Shown here piece after piece: positions 48,178-59,300 of a DNA stretch of 64,000 nucleotides (positions are counted from its first letter, which is position 1; the number at the start of each line of letters is the position of its first letter). A program made the position numbers and the translations under genes. Below the pieces are notes generated by a model, which saw nothing but the letters and a program-made list of their open reading frames with translations, was not told the DNA's origin and did no database searches. This DNA comes from Cymodocea nodosa (taxonomy: Eukaryota > Streptophyta > Magnoliopsida > Alismatales > Cymodoceaceae): positions 5,595,001 to 5,659,000 of the forward strand of contig JAZBRI010000008.1 of assembly GCA_036874045.1 (NCBI GenBank). Direction: 5' to 3'.

Positions 48178-50734
48178 ATGTCAGGATGTGGAAGATGAAG
48201 TGGTAGAATGACAAAAGTTCAAAAAATGGATATTGAACTTTAGAAAATAGAAAGCAAGATCCAAGACATCTACTCTAGGTATACGTTTTCCAATGAAGTT
48301 TTGCATGAAATTCAAAAATCTATTCAAGAGGAGAAAAATTTCTGTTGGAAGTTTATTAGAAATTATGTTGAAACCCTGTTTAGACTAAAACAAACTAAAC
48401 TTTCTGCTTTGCAAACATAGGAAAGAACATTACAACCTGACCCTGAGGTTGTTACAAGTTCCAAACAAGTACCTAAAAAATCAATACAGTCCATCACTTA
48501 TTATGGAAATAAATGGAGGCCTATGATAGAAAATGTCAATAGAGAATTAGAGACTTTACATTCCCAACATTATTTTCCCCCAACTATTTTAGATGATATA
48601 CAGAAATTTATTAATGAACAGAAAACTGCAATCTGGAAAATGGGCATTTGAAGTGAAGGACAAAGAGTTATCAGTTGAAAATGGCTGAGGTTGAGAGTTT
48701 AAAACTCAATATACCATTATTACAACCTAGGCAACCTAGTGAAGGACCATTAGAACCACAAGTGCCTTTAACAAAAGAAATCAAACAAACATTAGAACCT
48801 CTTGAAAAATCTGAGACACTGTAGGCATATAGTCGGAAGAAAAAGACTATAGAATATTTTGGACTTATTGTAGGTGTACATGGTATATTGCAACAAAGAG
48901 AAGAATCTTTGAAAAATGGAAAACTATGTTCCATTGCACAAGTTGGACAAGATTTTGTTTCAGGAATCCCAACAGATGTGATAAATATCAGATTACAAAC
49001 ATATACATTAAGGTATTGTGTCACATTAATCCATAATGTTTCTTTCAACACAATGGATAGTTTTCAACATCATGCTACAACACAACATTCTTTTCCTATG
49101 GAAACATAAAATGTAGGAAATTTTGATCATACAAATACAGATGATATCAATTTTAATGACATTTTTGATGACATAGAAACTAAGTCTATGAATTTTGAAG
49201 ATATATCATCTAAAGAGGAATGTACAGATATTCTTCCTCTTACTGTATCTAAGATTGAGAATTTTAATTTTTGGTAGAGTTGCTTCTACTACATTGTATA
49301 TATCTGGTTATGTCTATTACAATATACATGTTATTTGTTGATAACTGTATATAATCGGCAAAATACACAATTACAAATAGAAAATGAAATTGCTAAAGTC
49401 TCGCATATAAAAATTACAGAAATACAGAATAATTCTATAGTACATACAGATATAGAGCATTCTTTAATATAGAGACAATTGTTCTATAGACCACTTAATA
49501 TTACACAAACTATTGATACTGATATACAAATGTTAGTTGCTAATATGTTTGACGAAGATCAAATAAAGGAAGTTCAGCATATTATTGATACAATAATAAC
49601 AGATATTTCAAACATTTATACTAGCTTTGATAGAAATTCCACCAGTTCTGAAAAATTTGAACATTTAGATGCTATTGAAAATTTTGAAACAAGTCTCAAG
49701 TCAAAAACTCATGATAGGAAAATCCTTAATCTTGAACATAATTTAGAAGATAGTACACTTTTATGGTTTAGAAATAGATCCTATTATGAAAAATTTCAAA
49801 CGTATAAAACTTTTACAATTTTATATCAAGACTAGTTAAGTTTGAAGAGATGGCGAACATTAGAGAAATGTTTGAATTTCAAGGCTTGTTGACTCTACTT
49901 TCACGACAGCCAGGTCATCTTCTTATACCTGACATTGTAAGTTATTTTTATTCAAACTTAACATTAGAACATGATATTTCTGTTTCAAATATACAAGAAT
50001 TAGATATATATTTAACTCTAGAAATATTTTATCAAATACTTGGATTTAAAAATGGAGTTAAATTATCAAAAAGAAAATAGGTTTATCAATTGGGATGGGA
50101 CATCAAAAGCTTAGCAAAAGATCTGACTGCCAACAGTCAATTGAGGTTATTAAATGATTTAAATGACCAAGCACGATTTATTGTAAAGATATTGCATGCT
50201 TCAATCTTTTAAAGGTTTAGTTATGGAACAAAAGTTGGCAGATGCTGTCTTTATGCAACTTATGTATTAATTAACCATATATAGGTAAATTGGTATGATA
50301 TTTTTGTTTATCATATTTTAAATTTGTAGAGTAAATTATTTTATGGTGATATAATTTTAAGACTTGTAGCAAGTCAAATAGATATTACATCTTAGCCATA
50401 GAAAAAGTTAAAGTCACAATCTTTCTCTACAAAAGAACTTCAGAAATACTAGGAAACAGATACACCTATGATTCAACAATAACAACAGGATTAGCAAAAT
50501 CAGCAAGAGCAGCAACTACAACAGTCAAAACAATTGACAAAAGAACAACAACAACATACAACATACGAACAACATATAGAAAGATATACAGATTTATTAC
50601 AGCAACAAACACAAGCTCAACATTTAGATTTAGATCAAGTAGTAATTGATCAAATAAACAGAGTAAGTACAGAAATTGCACAAAAAATTGCAGATACTCT
50701 ATTAGTTATTTTTCAAAGACAAAGAGGCTTGTAA
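48178..50734 (+). pseudogene. Cop2 third ORF (T32-like), broken
   Basis: Starts MSGCGR; the full Cop2 copy has a matching start at 63969. Long N-terminal part of charged, helical sequence with stops (for example 48199, 48418) and shifts. Conserved T32 domain from 49850: MANIREMFEFQGLLTLLSRQ, then GHLLIPDIVSYFYSNL, SNIQELDIYLTLEIFYQILG (ORF to 50080), then LLNDLNDQARFIVKIL, ATYVLINHI, NWYDIF and KLFYGDII. A Gln-rich segment (50475-50620) leads to a short C-terminal helix and ends at 50734. Frames change at least twice (48178, 49479 and 49850 lie in different frames). Clearly homologous to 6236-8377 through FEFQGLL, YFY.NL, SN..E.DI and KLFYGD. Confidence 0.75.
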
Positions 50735-51042
50735 ATAAACAATTATATATTCATGATTTCATTAATTGTAATTTGTTACCAAAAATTGTATAAACTGTTT
50801 ACAAAATTTATGTTACATACTTGTTTTCGACAACATTGGTTTAAAATAATTATTATTTAAACAATTTTATTTTTATCCACATTTTGAGTTATACATGTTT
50901 AAAAGTTCTTTTTGAAAAATATATACTTAGCATATTTTTTCTTCCTTATATATATATATGAAATTTACTTTTTATAATGTCAAAAAGAGGGAGAAAATTT
51001 ATTTGACTTATTAGGTTTTGTCATCATAAAAAATGAGGAGAT

Positions 51043-52273
51043 TGTTAGAAATTTTGTTTTGATGATGAATATTTTATTAAAGTTTATAAATAAGTCTAAA
51101 TAAAATTTTTCTAAGTATAATAGTCATGTAATTAAATGTTGATAAATTATCGAAAAGTTTCATTTAAATTCTAGATAGTTAAGATTTTCAGATAGTTAAA
51201 GTTTTTGAATAGTTAAAATTTTGGATATTTAACATTTCAATTTAGTCGAAGTGTTATATTAAAAACTTGTATAGTTAAGTTATCCACACGTGTGTTTTTA
51301 ATGTTTAAGTTTTCATGTGTTTTCCATATGCATTTGGTAATGAAAATCAAAGAGTCAATAAATATTCGAGTTTTTATACACATAGATGTATAACTGTTTG
51401 AGTTTTATATAATGACTAACGAATAGATAAATTTTCTTGTTTTAGTCACATGTTTTGCAAATGCAAAAACTCAAAGAGTTACAGATAAGTGTTCGAGTTT
51501 CTATAGGACTTAAAGGATAAGTGTTCGACTAAAGCAGTGACTTAGAAGATATTCTACAAAACTCCAAGAAGATAAAAATTTTAATAGATCTACGATATAA
51601 GATCGTGGATATTCAAAATAATAGTGGAGATAGTGGAAATTCAAAATAAAAGTGGACATAGTGGAGATTCAAAAAGACAATGGAAATCGTGGATAATTTG
51701 AATTTGAAGTTAGTACATGGGATTATGGATTAAGTGGATGAACATACTGAACGTGAAGTCATAGTTCGACTACTATAAATAGATGGTACGAGTTGCATTA
51801 CAATCATCTCAATCTCAAACACCATGTCAGAGTATTCAATCTCATTCCAATCCCAACTTAGAATATTCAAATCCAAAAAAATTCTCCAACATCAAAAGAA
51901 GTTCGAATTTCAAGCAATTTCAGAAAAGGAGCTACAACACAAGAAGTCTAGGAAATTCGACAACTAGAGAAAAAGAGATACAGAAGTTGAGCAAAAAGAA
52001 GGAAAATGAGCTACATGCATAAAGATCAGGTTTTATACAATTCAAATTAGCTTAGAATAAGGGTTTTATTTTCTCTTTGAATTATATCTTGGACTTTATT
52101 GTATTAGAACCAATAAGTAGGGAATTATGCTAAAAAGTAATTATAAATTCTTTCTTTAAGTCAATAAAGATTAGAATTTTATTTGTGAGTGTTTTGTACT
52201 CTTGTTTTATTTATTGGAAATCTTTAATTTCTAAAGACACAATTCACCCCTCTTGTGATACTACGATCCTACA
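51043..52273 (+). repeat. Cop2 3' LTR (1,231 bp)
   Basis: Follows a TCATCATAAAAAATGAGGAGAT segment, typical of SIRE-like polypurine regions. Begins TGTTAGAA, ends CCTACA. The left half carries ATAGTTAA units. TATA box TATAAATAGA at 51774-51783. Parallel to the LTR at 53271-54494. The open stretch 51783-52022 lies in the transcribed part and looks incidental. Confidence 0.9.
51774..51783 (+). promoter_or_regulatory. TATA box of Cop2 LTR
   Basis: TATAAATAGA. The other Cop2 LTR has a shortened form at the same place (CTACTAATAGAGAG near 54002-54015). Confidence 0.7.
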
Positions 52274-52278
52274 ATGAT

Positions 52279-53270
52279 TTAAGTTATTTTTCAAAAAGTT
52301 TTGATGTAAACTATCTAAAATGTGTCTTAGCATCAGAGAGTTACATTTGTAAGTATCCAAAATACCCCTTTACCATCAAAAAGTTTGGCTTCAAATTATA
52401 AGTTATTTCTTTATTGCATGCAACATAGATATTATTTTTACATATATGCAAGTTTGTTGAGTTAAGCTTAACTCAACGAGGTAAGTCTGTTGAGTTATAG
52501 TCAAGTCAACGAGGTAAGTTCGTTGAGTTACACTAACTCCACGGATCAGTTATTTTCTAATATTCAATTGTGAGCAGTTGTAGAGATAAGAAATTCGAAG
52601 GAAAACCACGATTGCACATATTATGCTGGATTTAAATCATGGAATGAAGAAGAAATTACTATTGTTAAATTGAAGAAAAAAAATCCAACTGATCATTTAG
52701 GTGAAAGTAATTACTGCTAAAAGAAATATAAAAGGAAAAGAGAAAGAACGAAGAATAGGATGGAGAACTGCACTAACTGTAGTAAACGTCAGTAGTTCCC
52801 TAAAGCTCCACAACACCACCACCAATCACCAACCATCGGAGGTCTGTGAGGATACTTTCTGGATGTCGAGTCGATTCTGAGCCAAACATAGTGATTAACA
52901 ACCACTTTGAAGAGTGATCACGTCGCAAGAAGGGAAGCTATTTTCATCAAGCACCGAATCATCTCTCAGAAGATAGTAAAGCTTCTAGCCTTAGTTTCTG
53001 GTTGATACCAATATACTGAAGAGGAGATTAACTTACTAGTCTCGATTTGCGATTCTATAAGGAGAGAGACAAGCGATAGTAAGTAATTAAGTTTTCAGTG
53101 GTGTAATCATATCGCATGTAGTGATAGAAGTTTTTACTGTTAATAGAGAATTTTACATTTCACATTTCCCTCATCTTCAGGAACATATCATAACAAAAAC
53201 AAACCAAAAACTCATTATATGTTTTTATAGTGATCAAATTAGTGTTGTATTATTTGTTTAGTATTGTTAG
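52279..53270 (+). repeat. G LTR copy F, right part
   Basis: Resumes copy F after the nested element at a point matching about 1094 of copy A (CTTAAGTGAACTTTC). Runs through hairpins (perfect 22-bp palindrome at 52456-52477), TATA box 52727-52735 and the GC-richer transcribed part, ending where the second Cop2 element begins. Confidence 0.8.
52456..52477. repeat. Perfect 22-bp palindrome
   Basis: Half-site GTTGAGTTAAG followed by its exact reverse complement with no loop. Same motif family as the hairpins at 2557-2616. Confidence 0.95.
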
Positions 53271-54494
53271 TGTTAGGTATTTAATTTTGATGATATATGC
53301 TTTATTATCGTATTTAAATAAGTCTACATAATATTCTCTAAGTATAATAGTTAACAGATTATCGGAAAGTTTTATTTTTATGTCGGGTAAATTAAAGATT
53401 TCCTAAGAGTTAGATTTGAAATAGTTAAACTTTCGGATAGTTAACGTTTCGGATGGTTAAACTTTCGGATAGTTAACGTTTCATTTTTGTCGAATACTTT
53501 ATGTTAAAAATTCATATAGTTAAGGTTATCTACACGTGTGTTTTTAATGTTTTAAGTTGTCACGTGTTTTCCATGTGCATTCGGTAATGAAAAATCGAAT
53601 AGTTAAAAAATTGTTCGAGTTTTTATACGCATGGATAGATAATTGTTCAAGTTTTATAAAAGGACTAACGAACAGATAAGTTTCTTTGTTTAGTCACGTG
53701 TTTTGCAAGTGCAAAAAAAAAAAAAAAACTTGAAGAGTTAAAGGATAAATGTTCGAGTTTTTACAAGACTTAAAGGATAAATGTTCGACTAAATCGAAGA
53801 CTTAGAAGATATTCTATAAGATCCAGGAAGATAAAATTTCGGTGAATCTACGAAGTGGAGATCGTGGAAATTCAAAATGTTAGTGGAGAAAGTGGAAATT
53901 AAAATAGAAAGTAATTTGGATTAAAGAGAAAATTAGTACATGGATTATGGATTGTGGATCAAGTGGATGAACATGCTGAAGGTGAAAGACAATAGAGTTC
54001 AACTACTAATAGAGAGTACGAGCTACATTACAATAGAGGATCCCAATCTCAAAAACCAAGTTTGAATATTCAATCTGGATCCCTAACTGAAAAGTTAAGT
54101 TTGAATATTCATATTCTAAAAAATTCTCCAACATCAGAAGAAGTTCGAAATTCCAAGCAATTTCAGAAAAGGAGCTGCAAACATAAGAAGTCTGGAAATT
54201 CGACAACTAGAGAAGAAGAGATACAGAAGTTGAGCAAAGAGAAAGGTCAGGTTATATACAATTCAAAATTAGTTTTGAATAAGAACTTTGTTTTCCTATT
54301 TGAATTGTATATCAAACATTACTGTATCAAAATCGTCAAGAAGGGAATTGAGTTGAAAAGATATTGTAAATTCTATCTTGAAATAAAAGAATAGAATTTC
54401 ATTTACGAGTGTTTTGTGCTCTTGTTTTATCTGCTAGTATTTAATTACTAAAGACACAATTCACCCCCCCTCTTGTGATATAGACGATCCTACA
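53271..54494 (+). repeat. Cop2 5' LTR (1,224 bp)
   Basis: TGTTAGG to CCTACA. 53390-53480 has tandem TTTCGGATAGTTAA units, the same core as the G LTR. Diverged from the LTR at 51043 but collinear. Confidence 0.9.
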
Positions 54495-54496
54495 AC

Positions 54497-54508
54497 TAGT
54501 ATCAGAGC
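54497..54508 (+). promoter_or_regulatory. Cop2 primer-binding site (tRNA-iMet type)
   Basis: TAGTATCAGAGC, one change from TGGTATCAGAGC, two bases after the LTR end. Confidence 0.8.
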
Positions 54509-54596
54509 TTTCATTATTATTGTAATTAAAAGCCTTCATTTCTCTATCTAAGAATCGGTTTTTCCTGTTATTTACTTCAGATCATCTGTTTAAAAT

Positions 54597-56393
54597 GGAT
54601 AATTCTGAAATCTTAGTTATAACTGAAGGACAGACCACTAATCGTCCTCCTATGTTCTAAGGTAGCAATTATGGGTACTAGAAATATAGGATGAAAGTAT
54701 TCTTTCAGTCAATTGATTTCAAATTATGGCATATAATTAGCAATCCTATAGTGTTAGTTACGACTCCCTATGATACTTGGACTTTTGATGAAAAGGAGCG
54801 AATGACACTAAATGCTAAAGGTTTAAACATCTTGTTTTGTGCTTTATCTCATGATCAATTTAATAAAGTTTCTGCATATCAAACTACATATGAGATATGA
54901 CATGCTTTAGAAGTTGCCAGCAAAGGTACTAATCAGGTTAAGGAATCTAAGATCAATATGTTAGTACATAAATATGAGCTTTTTAAAATGCACGAAAATG
55001 AATGTATCTCTAACATGTTTTCCCATTTTCTTGAGATTGTAATTTCATTAAAATCTTTAGGCAAGAAATTCGAGGAAAAAGACGTGGTAAGAAAGATCCT
55101 TAGATCTTTAACTAAAATTTAGGCTCAAAAGACAACATCTATTGAAGAGTCCAAAGACTTAAATACATATACTCTTGATGATCTCATAGGAAATCTGACA
55201 GCCTATGAAGTACAACATTTAGATCCAAAAGGGAAAAATCCAAGAAGGGATCTGGCTTTTGAGGTTGATAAAGTCTCAGAAGTCACTAGTGATTCTAATG
55301 ATGATTTACTGTTATTGACCAGAAAATTTAGAAATTTGTGGAAGAAACGTAGGAACTTCAGGTTAGCAAAGACATCTGGAGATATAGAGAAGAAGTCATT
55401 CACGAAAGACAAAAGTATATGCTACAAGTGCAATAGGCCGGGTCACTTTCAAACTGATTGTCCTCTCAACAAAGATAAGAAGAATTCAAGGAGGAATTTC
55501 AGGAATAAGAAATTCAGAAAGAGAATGGCGCTTAAAGTGACATGGGATGACTCTTCAGCTTCACAAAGTGAAGAAACAAAGGATTCAACATCAGACAACG
55601 AATCCTCATCAACATCAGATTCAGAAGAAAATCTGGCAAATGTATGCTTTATGGCAAAATCCAGTGAGGTATCCTCTAATCAAAATGCAAATTTTGATAG
55701 TTTTGATGGATTACTTGTTGAATACAATAAACTGGCCAGAAAATATAAGAAAGTCAAAACAGAAAGAAAGGACACTAGGAAAATGCTAGATGAATTTGAA
55801 AATAAGATTGATTTTCTGAACTCTACGTTGAATAAATTTAAAGAAGAAAATTAAAGGCATGCTTAGGAAATTTTAAAGTTCACTACTATAGAAAGAAAAT
55901 TGCATGCTGATTGTGAAAATTTAATTGCTGATAAGAAGAAAATGATCTGTGAAATTGAAAAACTAGAACTGACTATTACTGATTTAAATTCAGAAATTGA
56001 TGTGTTAAAGATTAAAGTCTGTGATCAAAAGGCTATATTACGTAAATGGAATAATAGTCAAACTATAATAAATGAACTTAGTAGTAAAATATCAAATGTA
56101 GAAAAACATGGTATTGGTTTACACGATGCATCTTCTGAAAATTATATATTGCATGATGGTACTACTAAAAATAATGTTTTTATTTCTAGTACTAAGAATA
56201 GTAAGAGAAAAACTATTCCGTGTGTAATTAAAAAGGGAGAAAAATATGTGCAAGTTGATAAAATGCGACATATAAATGATAGCACACGATGCAAGAATTT
56301 CAAAAGAAATCTTCAGAAGAATCAAGCTAAGACATTTGAGAATTTTAATATTCTTGATCAATTTTCTTCATATTTAAAGAATATCGGATATTG
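54597..56393 (+). pseudogene. gag: Cop2 gag
   Basis: Starts MDNSEILVITEGQTTNRPP. There are stops at 54658 and 54680 and, further on, at 54898, 55120 and 55852, most explained by single transitions from Gln, Trp or Arg codons. Copia gag core: KVFFQSIDFKLWHIISNP and LNAKGLNILFCALSHDQFNK. Basic stretch, then zinc knuckle CYKCNRPGHFQTDC (about 55420, complete CX2CX4HX4C), Lys/Arg-rich and acidic Ser-rich segments (55540-55630), and a long coiled-coil part (55700-56060) ending near VIKKGEKYVQVDKM. At most small frame shifts. Closely related to Cop1 gag and to the reversed copy at 31661-33472. Confidence 0.88.
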
Positions 56394-59300
56394 AAAATCA
56401 AGTAATGTTAGAAATGAAAATTTCAACTCTTGTTTACATAGAGACAAATGTTCTAATAATTATAACACTAAGAGAAAGGAACGCAAGAATAATTATTAGA
56501 AAATAGATAAGTTGAAGTCTAAAAATATGGATTATTTTGATATAACTCTCTCTAAAATTCTTGGACCCACTCAAGAATGGGTTCCAAGAGATAAAATCTC
56601 TTTTTGACTATTTTGTAGGTACACAAATCAAAATGGATAATGGATAGTGGAGCATCCAGCCACATGACTAGAGATATACGATTACTTACAGAAATAACAA
56701 AGACCAAGAATGGACAAGTTACCTTTGGAAATAAAAGCAAAACAAATATCTTTGGGTTTGGCAAGGTTCAGGTAACTGAGAAATGCTTTATAAATGATGT
56801 CTTATTAGTGGAAAACTTAGGTTTTAATTTATTGAGTGTTCCTGTTTTAATGAAGATTTATAGAGTAATTTTTGAAAAAGATTCCTGTAAAATTATGGAC
56901 ATGTCTACAAACAAAATTTTATTCACTGCATACAAGAAAGGATCTGTTTGTATTCTAAATTTGTCTTCTGATATTATTAAAGACAATGTTTGCCTAATTG
57001 CAAAATCGGATGAAGTCATTTTATGGCATAGAAGGCTAGGACACTCAAACTTAAAATTATTACAAAAGCTATCTAAGAAGAATCTAGTTAGAGGTTGGTC
57101 GGTTACCCAGCACGACACCAGAAAACTTGTTTGGATCTCTAGCAACGCACCAGAAAAACTATGATTTGTTAACTTCTGTTCTTACTTAGTTAATTAATCT
57201 TTATGCCTATTCTTTTTCTTTTAGAAGTAAACAAACAACCTTTAATACAATTTAGATATTAATTCCAATTTGTACTTTAACTGCAAGTGCATAGTGTCTA
57301 TTGTATCAGTGTGGAAGTACAGGTCGATCCTACAGGGAATTGCTTAAGAGTTTAGAACTGTCCGTTTGTTAACAATCAAATTTATATATTCAACAAGCTC
57401 TCCGTTGAATTACAATTAACTCAATGGACAAAGTTCGTTGAGTTATAGCTAACTCAACAGACTAACCTCATGGACTTAAGTTAACTCCACGAGCCTGTCT
57501 TTTCTTTTTAATACTGCTATTTACAAAGGAATTCAGCCAACCATTGGGCGGTTCCACAGATTGTAAATAACATCAATTAAGCTATTTAATGTTAGTAAAC
57601 ATTGGATTTATCATTAAGCAATACTAACATTTAGATAATTCAAAGAGTAACCATTAAAATCTTTAAGTCTTTTGAACGAACCAATTTCAGTAAACTGTAA
57701 AACTAAAACAAACATAAATCAATCACAACACTGACAAAGATAACATTAATCACGATACAACACTCAAATACAAAATACAAACACAGATAAGTTATTTTTG
57801 GTATTTTTGTTTTAATATGAACATGGAAATGGGCGAAAGGTGAAATGTAAAGTAATCTCAATCGACAGTAAATACTTCCGTCACTACATACGACGCAATT
57901 ACACCACTGAAAATTAAACCACTTACAATTCTGTCTCCTCTCCCTATAGAATCGCGAGTCCAAAATTGCAAGATGATCTCCTCTTCAGCATACAGGCATC
58001 AACTCGAAGTCAAGGCTAGAAGTTTTACAATCTCTTGAAATATGAGTCGGCGCTTGGTGAAAATGGCTTCCCTTCCTGCGACGCGATCACTCCTCACAGT
58101 GGTTGTCAGGCACCGTGTTTGGCTCGGAATCGACCCGACATCAAGAAAGTATTCTCACAGACCTCCGATGGTTGGTGATTGTGGTGGTAACAATGGTTGG
58201 TGTGGTACTTTGGAGAATTGTTGACACAATCTGTAGAAAGTTCGGTGCTCCTCTGTACACACTAGCTGTCCATCGATCACACACACTTCTTCTTTTTCTT
58301 CTTTTCTTTTATATTTCTTTAGTAGTAACTGCTTCTACTTGATTGGTTGGTTGGATTTCCTTCATTCATATCAACAGCGATGCTTTCTTCTCCCTTCGAC
58401 GAGTGAATTCCTGCGTGATACGTGCGATCGTGGTTTTTCCTTCCAACTGTCTTGTTTCTGCAACTACTATAGTGGCATATTAGAAAATAAATAGTCCGTG
58501 GAGTTACAAATAACTCAACGGACTTACCTCATTGATTAACTATAAAACACATGCATAAATTTAACTATCTGATGTTCAGCTGCATTTCGAATACTTACAA
58601 ACTTAACTATCCGATGCTCAGATACATTTCAGATAGTTACAGATAACTCACTGATATATAACTTAAGTAAATCTACCAGATCTCGACACGTGTCAACAGT
58701 AGTTTAATAATAAAATACACATTTCGGAGAGTTACACGTCTATCCGATGCTCAGATGCATTTCAGATAGTTATAGATAACTCACTGAAAATCCACTTAAG
58801 TCACTTTACCAGAACATAACACGTGTCCACAGCTATTTTATAAATAAAAAGAGATTTCGGAGAGTTACACATATAACTGATCGATGTCCAACTGCAATTT
58901 TGGATAGTTATATATAACTCACCGAAAGTTCACTTAAGTCATGCATTATGGTTTCGACACGTGTACTTTAGGAAATAATAAAATATTCTTTTAAAACATA
59001 ACTGTTCGGCAATTTAAACATAACTATCTGATACATGTTCGGTCTGTTAAACATAACTATCCGAAATATGTTCAATATGTTAAACATAACTGTATGAAAT
59101 ATCAGAAAATTCAGATACTTAAGAATTTCATAGCCTGCAACTTACCGACAGTTCAGAAATGTACTAAATTGACATTAATTTCCCAAAATTAAGCAAATTC
59201 TTTAATTAAAGCATATAATAGTGCAATTATAACATAATGGCTTAATTCTCATATGATAAGCTAAATATTATGTAATTAACCATCATTTAACCGTTAATAA

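Larger units (their letters stand above)
46480..52273 (+). mobile_element. Cop2 deletion derivative carrying only the third ORF
   Basis: 5,794 bp. Flanks are ATGAC (46475-46479) and ATGAT (52274-52278), a 5-bp duplication with one transition. Contains a truncated 5' LTR (46480 to about 46880), then DNA matching the Cop2 3' region from about 62633, the T32-type ORF (48178-50734), a polypurine-like tract, and a complete 3' LTR (51043-52273). Gag and pol are deleted. It shows that Cop2 elements place the T32 ORF between pol and the 3' LTR. Confidence 0.88.

Noticed and set aside
51783..52022. 79-codon frame in the Cop2 LTR, with a partial relative at 54062-54394.
   Set aside because: Just downstream of the TATA box, in the transcribed LTR leader; low-complexity Ser/Gln/Asn composition and not kept in frame between the two LTRs.
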